A stretch of DNA of 64,000 nucleotides, from the NCBI GenBank assembly GCA_964019695.1, contig OZ026530.1:37000835-37064834 (forward strand), written 5' to 3'. Under the pieces are notes generated by a model. The model was not told the DNA's origin, searched no databases, and worked only from the letters and a program-made list of their open reading frames with translations. This document shows positions 31,780-43,700 of this stretch, one piece after another. The position numbers were made by a program, and so were the translations under genes. The first letter of the stretch is position 1; each line of letters begins with the position of its first letter. Origin of the DNA: Loripinus fragilis. Lineage: Eukaryota > Mollusca > Bivalvia > Lucinida > Lucinidae.

Positions 31780-33340
31780 AATTTTTTCTGTGAAGGATTT
31801 CTCAGCAACTACTTGACTTCTGAAATTTGGTACAAAGCTTGATGTTGATGTGTTGTATTGTGTAACGAAAAACAGCCACATATGTCAAAGAATTCTCAGC
31901 ACGTATCAGTCTCTTTATTTGTTCATTTTTCATTCTTTCCAATGGAAATTTCTGTCACAGATTTCTCAGCTCCTATTGGAGCCAATGTTTTCAAATTGTG
32001 TGTACAACTTCAGGTAGGCAAAGTGTAGCATGTAAGTGAAAATTAAGATGCTAACACTCGTGTTGCCTTCTTTTTCAATTTCTCATTTTGTCCTTCTGTC
32101 ATTCTTTATAATTCAGACTGCAGATCCAGGGGTGGCGAGTTCGATCCCGGCCAAGTCCCATACTTTCGTGGAGATTGATCATGAAATAATTTCTACGGTC
32201 ATACTCGTCCCTTCCGCTGAATCATTCAAGAAAGTTTGTCGTCAGTTACAAGCGAAAGTATGTGCACGAAGTACTGGTTATCTGCTTGTTCAAGCTTGAC
32301 CAGGATAAAGTGTGGTTAGGTGAACCGACCGTCGCTCCATGACCATAGCTGTTTACTTGGGACGTAAAGCAACAAAACAAACAAACTCTTATATAATACA
32401 TATGAACATTTTTCTGTCAAAGATTTCTCAGCAACTACTTAAGTTAGGATTCTGAAATTCGGTACAAAGCCTTATAGTGATGAGTTGTATTGTGTAACAA
32501 AAACAGCCACATATTGCTTATCAGTCCCTTTATCTGTTCAAGTTTCTTTATCTCCAAAGAAAGTTTATGCCACAGATTTTTTGGCTCCTTTTGGAGCCAG
32601 TGTTTCTAATTTTATTTATACCTTTTTGTAGGCAAGTGTATTTGCCATTAGAAGTGGTTTAACCGCTTAAAGAAGGTCTCTAGGATGGTACTGTGTAAAT
32701 GAAAAATAAGATGCTAATCCTCATTTTGACTTCTTTTTCAAATTCACAATTTTCCTTCTGTCACTCCTATAAGATACATATGGACATTTGTTTTTCTGGC
32801 AAAGATTTCACAGCAACTACTTGACTTAGGATTCTGAAATTTGATACAAAGCTTGATTGTGATGAGGTGTAATGTGTAACAAAACTATCACACATTGCAT
32901 ATCAGTCCATTTATTGTTCATTTTTCTTTCTCTCCAATGAAAATTTCTGTCGCAGACTTCTCCGCTTCTATTGGAGCCAGTGTTTTCAAACTTTGTATAC
33001 ACCTTCAGGTAGGCTAAGTGTATTGTGTAATAAAGATGCTAAAGCTCATTTTGCCTTCTTTTTTATTTTTTTCTTCTTTCACTCCTATATAACACATATG
33101 GACATGTTTCGTCAGAGTTTTCTCAGCAACTACTTGATTTAGGATTATGGAATTTTATGTACACCTTCATGTAGGCTAAGTGTATTGTGCAAATGAAAAT
33201 TAAGATGCTTATCCTCGTTATGCGTTCTTTTTTTTTTCAAATTTTCAGTTTTTCCTACTGACACTCCTATAAAACACATATGGACATTTTTATCATAGTT
33301 TTCTCAGAAACTACTTGATTAAGGATTATATTTTTTTAAG
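31780..33340. repeat. ~340-bp tandem repeat, about four units, interrupted by a SINE
   Basis: The unit is marked by TTTCTCAGCAACTACTTGA, GATTCTGAAATTTGGTACAA, CCTATTGGAGCCAGTGTTTT and CACCTTCAGGTAGGC. The last unit is shortened. Confidence 0.85.
32110..32391 (+). mobile_element. SINE with a 'Meta'-like tail
   Basis: It begins with a B-box-like GAGTTCGATCCCGGCC. The middle is GAAAGTTTGTCGTCAGTTAC. It ends with GGTTAGGTGAACCGACCGTC and GGGACGTAAAGCAACAAAAC. It interrupts the 340-bp tandem array. A conserved core of this kind is known from bivalve SINEs. Confidence 0.7.
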
Positions 33341-33589
33341 AATTTGTCTTTTCTCTAAAAGTGTTTCAACCTCTGATGGCTACCGTCGAGGGTATGTGAG
33401 CTATGCTCACTTCTTGCTATATTTTTTCTTTAAAAATCCAATTGTCCCAATTGCTTTTTTGCTAGTATCCGATATATATCTTAAGCTCTTACGTGAATCA
33501 AGGAATTTTTGGCGGGTGGAGGGGGAGGGGGAAGCCCAACTGACAAGAAAAAAGTTCTGACAATGTTTTGTCTTCTTTGGTCCTAAACT

Positions 33590-33790
33590 TATTTTACAGA
33601 GGGGTTCCAGTGGGGTTTTTTTTCAAGCAAAGATGGGGTCCAACATTTTCCAGCGGGGGTCCAACTTTTATCAGGGTGGGGGGTCAATTGTTATAATACA
33701 TCCTATGCAAACTGATAGAATTTGTGCTTTTCCAGGAGGTCGGACCCGGAACCCTGCCACCCCCTCCCCTCTGGATCCGCACATTTAAGC
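33590..33790. repeat. MITE family G fragment
   Basis: GGTCCAAC/GGGGGTCCAAC blocks, then CCCCTCCCCTCTGGATCCGC, the family's right end. Confidence 0.6.
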
Positions 33791-34126
33791 TGCACGGGAT
33801 AGTTCTACATTTATGTTAGTCATGAAAATGAACTTAATATAAAATCAAATTTCATATTTCACAAAATATTTGTTTTTCACGTGCGAAACAGGTGTGGCTT
33901 GCTGTCAATCTCAACAACAATGTCACTTTTGGCGAACGGTTACGACTGGCCAATGACCTTGACAGCTATCAATCATATTTATTACATGCATGAGGTTTTG
34001 AAAGTTTGCAAAACTCTAAAGATTCATTAAAGGCTTGCTTTGAAAATATGAATATGTTCATCCAATCTGTTGCGTTGATCTTATTTATATGCAAATTTTA
34101 TGGTGATTTAGTTTATAAAGTCAAAT

Positions 34127-34361
34127 GAGCCGCGACATGTGATTTCCAACAACGTGGCATTTTGGCACTTGTAGACTCAGACGAGCCTGTGCAGCCTCCT
34201 TTTAAACTTAGAAACCCAAAATGATGTTCAGTCAGTAGCTTAACAGTCATAGAATATTTAAGCGACTGGCAAAGGCTCTGATCAGACTGCGCGTATGCGC
34301 AGGCTGGTCTGAGCCTGTACTGGTCACATACCACATTGTTGGAAATCTCATGTCAGGGCTC
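34127..34361 (-). mobile_element. MITE family E, reversed
   Basis: GAGCCGCGACATGTGATTTC…GGAAATCTCATGTCAGGGCTC. The interior GCGTATGCGCAGGCTGGTCT runs opposite to 13609 and 25343. Confidence 0.85.
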
Positions 34362-35289
34362 AAATAATTGTTGGAAAGCATAATTTAAGTGATCAATTCA
34401 AAAGGATAATCATACGTTATAAAAACTAGCAGAGAGATTCCATATATCAAAGCAAACTTGTCGATTACTTGTTGACAAATGTTTTTCTTATTTGAGTAAG
34501 AAACTTAATGTTTTGTGCCCATGACACATACAACTGTAAAGACACACCACCTTACTTGAAATATAAGTCATTGGTGTTTTCCCACCACCACAAGTCCAAT
34601 ATCACGTTTAAGTCATTAATAGGCATAAAGTTGTGCTATAAATTTTGCTTGAGCTTTGTGGAGAGGGAGTATAAGTGACAAACAACTCACCAAAGATTGT
34701 GGTGTTTTAGATATGTGTGAACCAAGGGAAGCAATTATGGCAGAGACATGTTCTCTTATTTCAGATTTAGCATGTTAAGCTGATCACTCAATATACAAAC
34801 ACATATATTTTGTAAAAGGGAAATTATCCCTTTGAATCATACATACACTTTTTAACGCTTATGCAAATAGAGCAGACCCAGATCAGGCAGCTCTTAGGTC
34901 TACTCCGTTTGCTGATGGACATAGGATATATATATATTATCCCACACTAGTGGACCTGACAAGTAATTTCTTTGTTCTATGTAATAACATGAAAGTACAT
35001 TTATTAAATTATTCATAGTGGGTGGAGCCTAGCATGACTATTCATGAAGGAAAGGGCCAAAGAAACTCGGATAATAGCGCATTTAAGATGTTGAATGAGA
35101 TGTTGAAATACTCCAGAATGAATACATTTTATATAGGCTAACATGACTGCAATGTTATCACAAGCTAGTGATAAATGGAAAATCTATACTAAGTGTTCAA
35201 ATGCACTACAACCTCTTAAAAATGATAATCCTGAGAAATTACATGTATAAAATTGTAATTCAGCGGTACATGTGTACATGTTACTGCTA
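34362..35289. other. intergenic, nothing recognised
   Basis: A short inverted stretch near 34870-34915 (GCAGACCCAGATCAGGCAGC) resembles other small repeats around CTGATCTGGGTCTACACTGT (52062). No gene is seen. Confidence 0.4.
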
Positions 35290-36000
35290 TGTCAAAAATA
35301 GTATGTGAGTATGATCAGGAAATACCACAATCACAAACTGCAGACAACCCCGTGGCACCGCGAGGAAGAGCCGCTCAACCATCACGAGACACCAGGAAGA
35401 CAAATTAAGCAAAGCAATCAGCTCTCTCTTCCCCATCAAGATGATTGCAATACTAGAATGGACATAAAGTAACGTACAACAAAACATAGAACAATTACAG
35501 ACTCCCACAATGGGAGTGACAATAAACAAAAAGTCAACAACAACAGAACCACCGCCTTAGAACGGACAGCAGCCTAAGCCACCGGGGGGCTTAAATGCAT
35601 TTTACTGGTACCAAATCTTTGCCCTAGATTCTGCTGTTGTTGAAGTACAAGAAATGTTCAGCTCGCATGGAGGCCATCTAACTAATGCAATGTATCATCA
35701 TGGAAAACACTCTAATCAAATTAACACTCCATGATGAAACAAAGAAAAGGGCTCATGACTCACAGATAGTCAGAGCTAAAGAAAACCTCAAGTTGATCCA
35801 CGGTGGGTCCAGCTACAGATAAGCATCAGGCACCAACCCACCGATTAAAGCTTTACGTCAGAGCCATCATAGAGTCTGAGGCCTGACCCACCGTCGTGCA
35901 ATTAAAGAGGAAACCATAGCTATAAACCGTGATTGGGTTTAAAACTAGGCATGCAGACTGTCGCATGATATCCAAATTATATCCAATCCAAACACTGCAC
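35290..36000 (+). repeat. dispersed repeats A and B side by side
   Basis: 35290-35620 ends with the A-like CACCGCCTTAGAACGGACAG…GGGGGCTTAAATG (compare 18920-18965). 35665-35985 is B. The junction suggests that A and B may be parts of one larger element. Confidence 0.65.
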
Positions 36001-36249
36001 ATTCCATCATCACAAATAGACGTTTCCGAACCACGCCCGGAACATCACTCAAAAGTCACCTGATAGTGTATAACTGATCATTGCAACGACCCCTGTTCCT
36101 AAGTGAGCAATTTTGATCTGGGTCCATATTGTTTGCAATACAGGTTACGTAAGAACATAGGCTACGGAAGAACATAATGCAAGTGTTTTTCACCTACCCG
36201 TTGTGTAAAAATAACAAATAAAATTACAACTGCTGTAAATTTGGGTTTA

Positions 36250-37674
36250 CAGGTCCATTAAAAAGTTATTTCACTACGCAATATTTCAAATTGAAGTTTT
36301 TTCACATATTTATACTTTAATGGTCTGTGTATTACCATACATTTAATTTAACTCTCATGCCATTTTATTTCTATAAATCTTATAAACGTATAATCAGAGA
36401 ACGCTTGTATGTAACTTTTAAATATATTCCAATGAAAACACATAATCATACTCGAATATATTACAATGAAAACACATAATCATACTTAAATACATTCCAA
36501 TGAAAACACAGCAACATAACTGTACGCCTAACAGTATTCGTTGCAACTCCCTTTTCTAAGTAAGATAAATAAGATCTGCAATTTTTCTTGGCATTTAATT
36601 TCAAGATCTTCCAGGATATTTGATGCTACACTATATCACGCTGCACATTCTTGCTTCCGCATCTCTTATTTTAAACACGGTATTGGGCTACCAATCTCTT
36701 TTTTCAGTATATTCCAAACATTATCTATAGAATTCATTTCTGGTGAATTCCTTGGTCATTTCAGAATGAATATTCTGTAACTTTCAAGAAATGTTCTAGT
36801 TTGTTTTGAGCTATGGCATAAACACAAGCTGATGCTTAAAGATATATCCCTTCTGTGGGATCACAACACATTCACATGAGCCTGTATTTCACAGTCATCA
36901 CAATCGACGCCATTGTCGTGTTTGGCGCTAATAGAATGAGATATATCATTCTAAGTGTATGCAGACTACTGTAAAATTGCCAGTGAGTGTGCAAGTCTGG
37001 GGAGCCATTAGCAGCAGGGGCTAGTCTCGTCTGAGAAAAATGACTGGTAACATTGGTAATACAAAATATCATGTAATATTATTCATGATATTGAAATGAC
37101 ATGTGAATGCGTTTTGTTCCCACAGAAGGGATATATCTTTATCAATGATTTCGCGCCATGCCACCACCCTAAAATTACTAAACATTTCTAGAATGGAAAA
37201 GAATACCCATTCTAGAATGACCAGGGAATTAGCGAGACATGAATCCCATAGAGAACATTTGGAATATAATGAAGAAAGAGATTGGTAACCAAATGCTGTG
37301 TAAAAAGGGATAAAACGAGTATGCGAAGAGGGGTAAAGTGTACCACCAAACGTCATTGAAGAACCTTACAATTCAATGCCAAAGAGAAATGCAAATGGAG
37401 CTGCAACGAAATACTGGCTTTATGATGTTTGCGTACAATGCGGTTGTGTTTTCATTGGAATGTTTTAAAGTATTTTATTTTGTTTTGTTTTCGTTGGAAT
37501 GATTTTAAAATTTATATTCAAATTCTGTCTCATTATACGTTGATATGATTTTTAGAATCCAAATGGCATGGGAATTTAATTACATGTATGGTAAAAGATG
37601 GACCATTATGCATTAGAAAAATGTGAAAAAACTTTTGAAATATTGCGTAGTGAAATAACTTTTTAATGGACCTG
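36250..37674. mobile_element. Tc1/mariner-type transposon fossil with inverted duplicate transposase ends
   Basis: Termini CAGGTCCATTAAAAAGTTAT and its mirror, each next to a TA, bound 1,425 bp. The right part on the + strand holds decayed transposase: VQVWGAISSRGYSRLR, then GYIFINDFAPCHHPKITKHF (the 'DNAPCH' block with its catalytic Asp), then an IMKKEIGNQ-like stretch broken by shifts. The left part (36540-36780) contains the same C-terminal region on the minus strand. Thus two transposase 3' ends face outward. Confidence 0.8.
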
Positions 37675-37850
37675 TAAATATATTTGACTGTGTATTTAAA
37701 TTGCATACACGGATCAATATAATGTTTTCTAAATTCTAGTTGCTACAGACATTTTCTCGGAAATTCTACTATGTTAAAAATTAAACACTCGTTTCCACAA
37801 TTCTTATTCTTTTTTAACGATCCTTGCATTATTCATAGCTTAACTAACCA

Positions 37851-38005
37851 TGCGCGTATCCAGAGGGGAATTGTGGGTCTGACCTCCTCAACCCCCCATC
37901 TCCGCCAGGAAAATCACAAACCTGTAGTTTTTTAGGAACGTTGGTATACCAGCCAGCATTCAGTGTTGGTTGGACGGCCAATGGTGGCCCGCTTTGTTTA
38001 CTGGG
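37851..38005. repeat. MITE family G fragment
   Basis: ATGCGCGTATCCAGAGGGGA…GGCCAATGGTGGCCCGCTTTG. Confidence 0.65.
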
Positions 38006-38011
38006 ATTAAA

Positions 38012-38746
38012 AGACTATATCATGAGTGTTAGCGTATGATGGAAAAATCCGTGCCGAGGATCGCCGTTTGGCATCACGAGGCTTGCCGAGTGATGATAAA
38101 CGGTGATCCCGAGGGACGGATATTTCTATAGTACCCTAACACGAATAATGGATTCTTTTTCTTGCTCACCACTGTTTTTATTTATTTATTTACTTATTTA
38201 TTTATTAGATGCAATTTTTACATGATGAGGTTACTCTAACAAAACAATGACGTCCTGGATAAGATAGCGTGGGTAAGATAATATTCTCTATCCCAGGGTA
38301 AAATCTCAGATATCCTTATCCGGTGTGCAAGAATATGTTTTCTTGCACACCGGATACGGATATCTGAGATTTTACCCTGGGATAGAAAATCTTATCTAGC
38401 CCATGCTATCTTACCCAGGCTGTCACATTAAAGCAACATACATTGGTTGTATTGGAAATCACGCACAGTGTCGTCAAGTGACGTCATTGTTATGTCAAAG
38501 TGGCGTCATCATAACATGTCGCATCTCGGCCTATTCAGGAACTTTTGGGAGCCTTTTCTTAAGAATAAAATGTGGTATCTGATGGTGAGCAAGAAAAAGA
38601 ATACATTATTCGGGTGAGAGTAGGATAGAAAAACTCGTCTCTCTGGATCACCGTTTGTTATCACTCGGCAAGCCTCGTGATACCAAACGGCGATCCTCGG
38701 GGCAGATTTTTCTATCCTACCCTCACACTCATGATAGATTCTTATA
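38012..38746. mobile_element. composite palindromic element, 735 bp
   Basis: Each end is a palindromic family F unit (38012-38161 and 38596-38746), facing each other through TTCTTGCTCACCACT and TGGTGAGCAAGAA. In the middle an inverted pair (GGTAAAATCTCAGATATCC…GGATATCTGAGATTTTACCC, about 38285-38385) meets at TTGCACACCGGAT. Confidence 0.8.
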
Positions 38747-38754
38747 TTCTTAGG

Positions 38755-38850
38755 CATACTGGTACGGATCCCCTCACTTCTGTAAAAAATGAGCTGATGA
38801 TTAAAAACAAACTTCAGGCCCCCTGACAAAACTCTGGATCCGCACATGCA
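38755..38850. repeat. MITE family G end fragment
   Basis: ACTGGTACGGATCCCCTCAC and AAACTCTGGATCCGCACATG. Confidence 0.55.
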
Positions 38851-38997
38851 GACGTTACCGTTTTAGGAATAAATTTAGCCAGAAACTGATCAATGGATCA
38901 ATTAGGCGTCAACCATAGAACGAGTAACAGCTGAACATCGAAGCTCTTCAATTCTTTAATCAGGTATGTTAGATCTGGAAGAGTCTGTTCAAGTTTG

Positions 38998-39320
38998 CAA
39001 GAGGGTCTTATATGAGCGTTCTTGTATGACTGAATTTATTTACGAGTTGATGAAAAGAGATAAAATGCGAGACTGTTCGAGCATTCTATCTCTTTCCTCG
39101 CAGTTATTTATTGTACAGAAGCATGACTATTAAATTTATCTATTGTTCTACTTTGAAATCTCATTATGATGCACTTGCTTTTGTAACGCGATGTCTGATT
39201 AGATAACGTTAAAGATGTGCGACAGTATATCCTGCGATACACAGTCGGAAATAGTTTGACGTCCTTATCTACGGCATATTTCGTCGGATGACGTGCGTGT
39301 TTTGTGGAATTAAACGCTCC
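38998..39320. mobile_element. MITE family D, diverged
   Basis: AGAGGGTCTTATATGAGCGT…AGAGATAAAATGCGAG…; the right half is diverged. Confidence 0.55.
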
Positions 39321-39667
39321 AGTATGAGACAAAACTACAGCAATGCATTAGAATTATGATTTTTTTTTCTAGAAATCTGTAGAATCTTAGGGAGTTGTTA
39401 ATAACATAACCTAATGATTTATGCTGCAATAAAATGCTTTGAAATGATTGTACAAAACGACATTATTTAAGTGTTTGAGTAAATAATTCGTCTTACAAAA
39501 TTTGTTTTAAAAATATTTGACATACAGTGTTCCAAAGGGATTACTACATCCTTATCACCAAGCATCATCATTGATTGGTCACCAAACTAATCGCAAGACA
39601 AATGTGTTCTTATTTTTTATAACTAACTCTTGGACTGAGTTCATTTGCATGGTGATATGGCGAAATA

Positions 39668-40600
39668 CGAGGGTCAGTCAAAAATAAGTGAGAGTTGATA
39701 CATATCTCTTACGTTGGTAAACGTACACTAGTCAAATTTGGCACATGTATGCAATGAACTGTCCTGCGTCAGAATTTGAAAAAAATACAAGACCATGCAA
39801 AGTATAGTTTGTCGTTGCCAAGCAACCGAAGAATGTGAAATAACGTCATACGTTCACGCTGGAATATAGCGTTGCCATGGAAACACTATACAAAATTTAA
39901 GTAATATCAACTTGTGCATTTGTTGCAAATAAAGTGTGTGAATTTATTTTGTTAAATGCAACAACTGAGATTGTGGTGTTGTTTTTTTTATTACATAAAA
40001 ATAGGCAAATTACCTAAATTTTCAGAAAAATTCACCCCAAAATATACCCAACCCACCAGTAACGGTTCATTCTAGAGCAATATTATCAACTAAGTATCAT
40101 ATCGACATATGACCATTTCATTGTATTTAGTAATTGGTTTTAATATCTGAATGCATATCTTGAATATTTTCAAAGAATAAACGGTTGCCATAGCAACAAA
40201 ATCTGGTGTTTTTGTTAAAATTGAATTTCCATCGATTTTGGTTGCTAGGCAACAAACATCGCATGTATTGTATTTACGTTCTATTTTACCCCTTCAAAAC
40301 AATGCTAACACATTGTTCGATATAATCGGCGGGATAAAAAGTCCGTTATTATACTGTTTTAAATTTGAAATGATTTTAAATTCATAGCTACTTAGTCAGA
40401 AGTGTCGTCAGCGCGAACGCACATCGCTAAGAGACGGTCTTCGGTTGCTTAGCAACAGCACATTGAAGATAATAAGACGTCAACGTCTTTATGCAATGAA
40501 GCCCAAATGATCATTGTATATGTGTATTAAGTTTCAGTAAAAAGTGCCTACCCAGTAAATAGATATTAACCAACTCTCAATTATTTTTGACTAACCCACG
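39668..40600. mobile_element. mariner-like non-autonomous element just upstream of the protease gene
   Basis: Terminal repeats CGAGGGTCAGTCAAAAATAA and the mirror of CGTGGGTTAGTCAAAAATAA, each next to a TA (39666-39667, 40601-40602). Internal GTTGCCAAGCAACC and GGTTGCTTAGCAAC are also mirrored. 933 bp, no transposase. Confidence 0.85.
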
Positions 40601-40681
40601 TATGTAGCGTTCCTTTAAATATTTTGAGCTCTCTATTATGCATGCATTTGTTTTTAGGTTTGAACTGGTAGAAGAGACGGT

Positions 40682-40730
40682 ATGACGTCGTTAAAAGTTT
40701 TCCTGCTTGCGATAGTAACGGTGACATACG
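40682..40730 (+). CDS. protease exon 1, signal peptide
   Basis: MTSLKVFLLAIVTVTY plus one base, donor TACG|GTAATG. The hydrophobic core is typical of a secretory signal. TTTGTTTTTAG directly before GTTTGAACTGG at 40658 could be an acceptor for an upstream non-coding exon. Confidence 0.75.
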
Positions 40731-43700
40731 GTAATGCTAACTTTATTTTATACTTTGCAGTGAGTTAAGTGCATAGCAATTGTGGCTAAAAATGGCATTT
40801 CTGCAGTAGAAAATAACGTATCAATTCTCTAGTGACTGGTACGATATCAACTTCGATCACTGTAGCAAGTTAGAACTATTACTTTGTTTGAATACCTTCC
40901 AAGATTTATCTCTTTCAACTTGACTACTAGCCAATTTTTAGTCACTTCAAAGACAAGTTAATTGAAATTTTCAACTTGCCCTGAATGAAATGAGACCAGA
41001 TCGGACAAGTCGGGCATGGTATTTCCACAGCCCTGCTAGGGTGTGTACTCTTTAACGTTTTGGTTACTGTAAAGGCGGCACCTCATGAATACGTAATTAG
41101 GACTGGTCTAATACAAGGGTAAAAATGAGGTGTGGTATCTGTTTATTTTTTAACATAAATATAGACGCAGACAGTATAGACCTAGATCAGACCGCTCCTA
41201 AAGGAACAGTCTGATCTGCATCTACACTGTTTGCTAACAAGGCTTCAAAAGTGTTCAGCAAACAACAAAAACATACAACCTTTTGTAATAGGCGCCTTAG
41301 AGGTTAATGCATAGACTTTTATGAAATGCCCGCACATTTGCGCGGCTCAAAAAGCTTATTAACTCCTTACCAAATTATAAACAAAACCTGAATTCCCTTC
41401 CTTAATAGAAGAAACAGCTGAGCCACGACCAGATATGAATAATTAAGTTGCCGCCTTTACACCTTTACAGTAAGCAAAAAGTCTATAGATTTACTATACA
41501 TTGGTTTTATTTATAAAAAAATGTAGTTTGTAAGGTGTGAGAGGGGGATGGTCCTCCCCGACCCCCTACACACCAATGGACGAGGAGAATAAAGCAATAA
41601 CAACTAAAAAAAATTCTCAGTCACTTATCGAAAAAGGCAAATGCTGCTAAAAAAAGATTGCATGACAAGAACGAACTGTATATTTATGCAAGAATCCAGA
41701 AAGATTTGTCAGAGGGAGTCAAAATTTGATTCTTTATTTTCTACTTTATTGATTGGGGGAGAGATAGGATCACTATAAGGTGGGCCGATAATCAGCGAAA
41801 AATGGCGTTTTGCTGACGGGCCGATGGCGGCCTAACATTGAATGTTGGCTTGGTAACTTTGTGATTTTCAAGGGATCCGGACCAGCATTACTAAGGCACC
41901 CTATAGCTATGTGATTTTCCAGGGGGTGGGGGTCTAGACCCCATGTCCCCACCCCTTCTGTCACCCCTGCATATTTAGTATGGCTGCACAGCCATCTACA
42001 CGTTTGTCTGTCAGATATCAGTTAAACGACTAAATAACTGAAAACCTACTCGTGGTTTTTAATATTCATTTTTTTCAAAAATATGCATGCGCGGATCCAG
42101 AAGGGCAGACGCGAGGTCTGAATCATTCCCCACCCCCCTCCCCCTGGAACCTCACTAGTGCTTTTAATTTCCTTAGAAAAGGCTCGTTCTACTTTAGACC
42201 CCTCGAGGGAGGTTTTATACAGCTCTCTATGAGATGCGTTTATGACTAAAGAAAACCTAATAAAAACGTTGTAAGGCCCCCTCTTCCTGATGAATTTTCT
42301 GGATCCGTCCAAGGCTAAGCGGTGCAATCATGAAAAAAGGTACACATCCTTTGTTAGGCATATCTCTTAAACTACGAGTTCTTCCGCGAAATGCAATAGG
42401 TAGGTAGACTTTATAAAATGAATATGTCTTTTATACGTACATATGTAAGACTCTCGCTGCTTTTGAATCTAGGAATTGTCTAGGAATTTTCTGCCCTTGG
42501 CTTAATTCCATGAAAAGGCAATGTACGGCCACATATGTCACAGATCACATACGTCACACAATTTTTACATAGTGATACAACTTAGATCACATTCATAACA
42601 CCTATCGCGTGTGAGAAACTGAATGGCCGAAGTAAGGGTAAGTCTACGAATCACAGACGTCTCTCGTCTTGCATTATTTGATTAGCAAAATCAATGAAAT
42701 ATATGTATATATATATATATATATCTGTTTATATTTTTTGGTAAGTAGGAATCCTAATCAGAATCAAGCTTTAGTTACTATACGGGTATGTTTACATGTT
42801 TGTTTTATCTTGTTATTAATTGGGATTTATATACTTAACTGCTAAAGATACCTGACACTTTTTACGAGGACTGTTCAAATATGAATGCAAGTAGCTCCAT
42901 AACTTTCTCCACATATATGCTACGACAAAATGTCATAACTTTCTGGAAAGAACTATTTGTCGCCTTTAAAATGGCACCACAGATAAAGAAACACTTACTA
43001 TAGTTCTCGAGTTACAAACCCTTATATAAAGGCTATTCCTGTATACTGATGTTCTTCTGAAGCAACTTGCAAAGCACGTTTTGGTACATGTGCGGATATT
43101 GTGTCATATCTTTGTTAGTTTTAGATAAAATATCACCAAATTTTAGATGCAAGTTTAAGTAACAATCCAAAAGTTGCTTGCAGGATAAAGTTTAAATAAT
43201 CCTGTTTCAATCTCGAGTAAACAGGCACGTTTGTGACGTCATTATTATTTTGATAAACGTCAATTTGAGTTATCTACTGGTGATTTAATAATGAACATCG
43301 TTGTGTCGTTTTCTTTGCGTTTTGCTGAAAACATGCTAAATATGCCAAAAGGGAGTTTTCAAAACGTGCCATCCTCTACTTACAAAGTAATCGCATGTTG
43401 TATTATTTTTCAAGCATGTTTCTGCCTTTTAATGACTTGTTTACATTAATTAAAATATGTTCAATATGTCTAGTCCTCAGGACAAGGTGAGTAATTTTAT
43501 TGTAAATAATGCCTATAGTGGTCAAACTTAATGTTTACGTTCAAATTTAGAATAAAGCTGCAATGTTATGACAAAAAAAGTATAAATTCTATAACCTCCT
43601 CACCTAAGGCATTTTGACTTAATTAAAATGCTTTTTAGCGTCTAAAATTACCCACTATCCATCAATAATTTGTAGCAACAACTCAGTATGAGCGAGCAAA

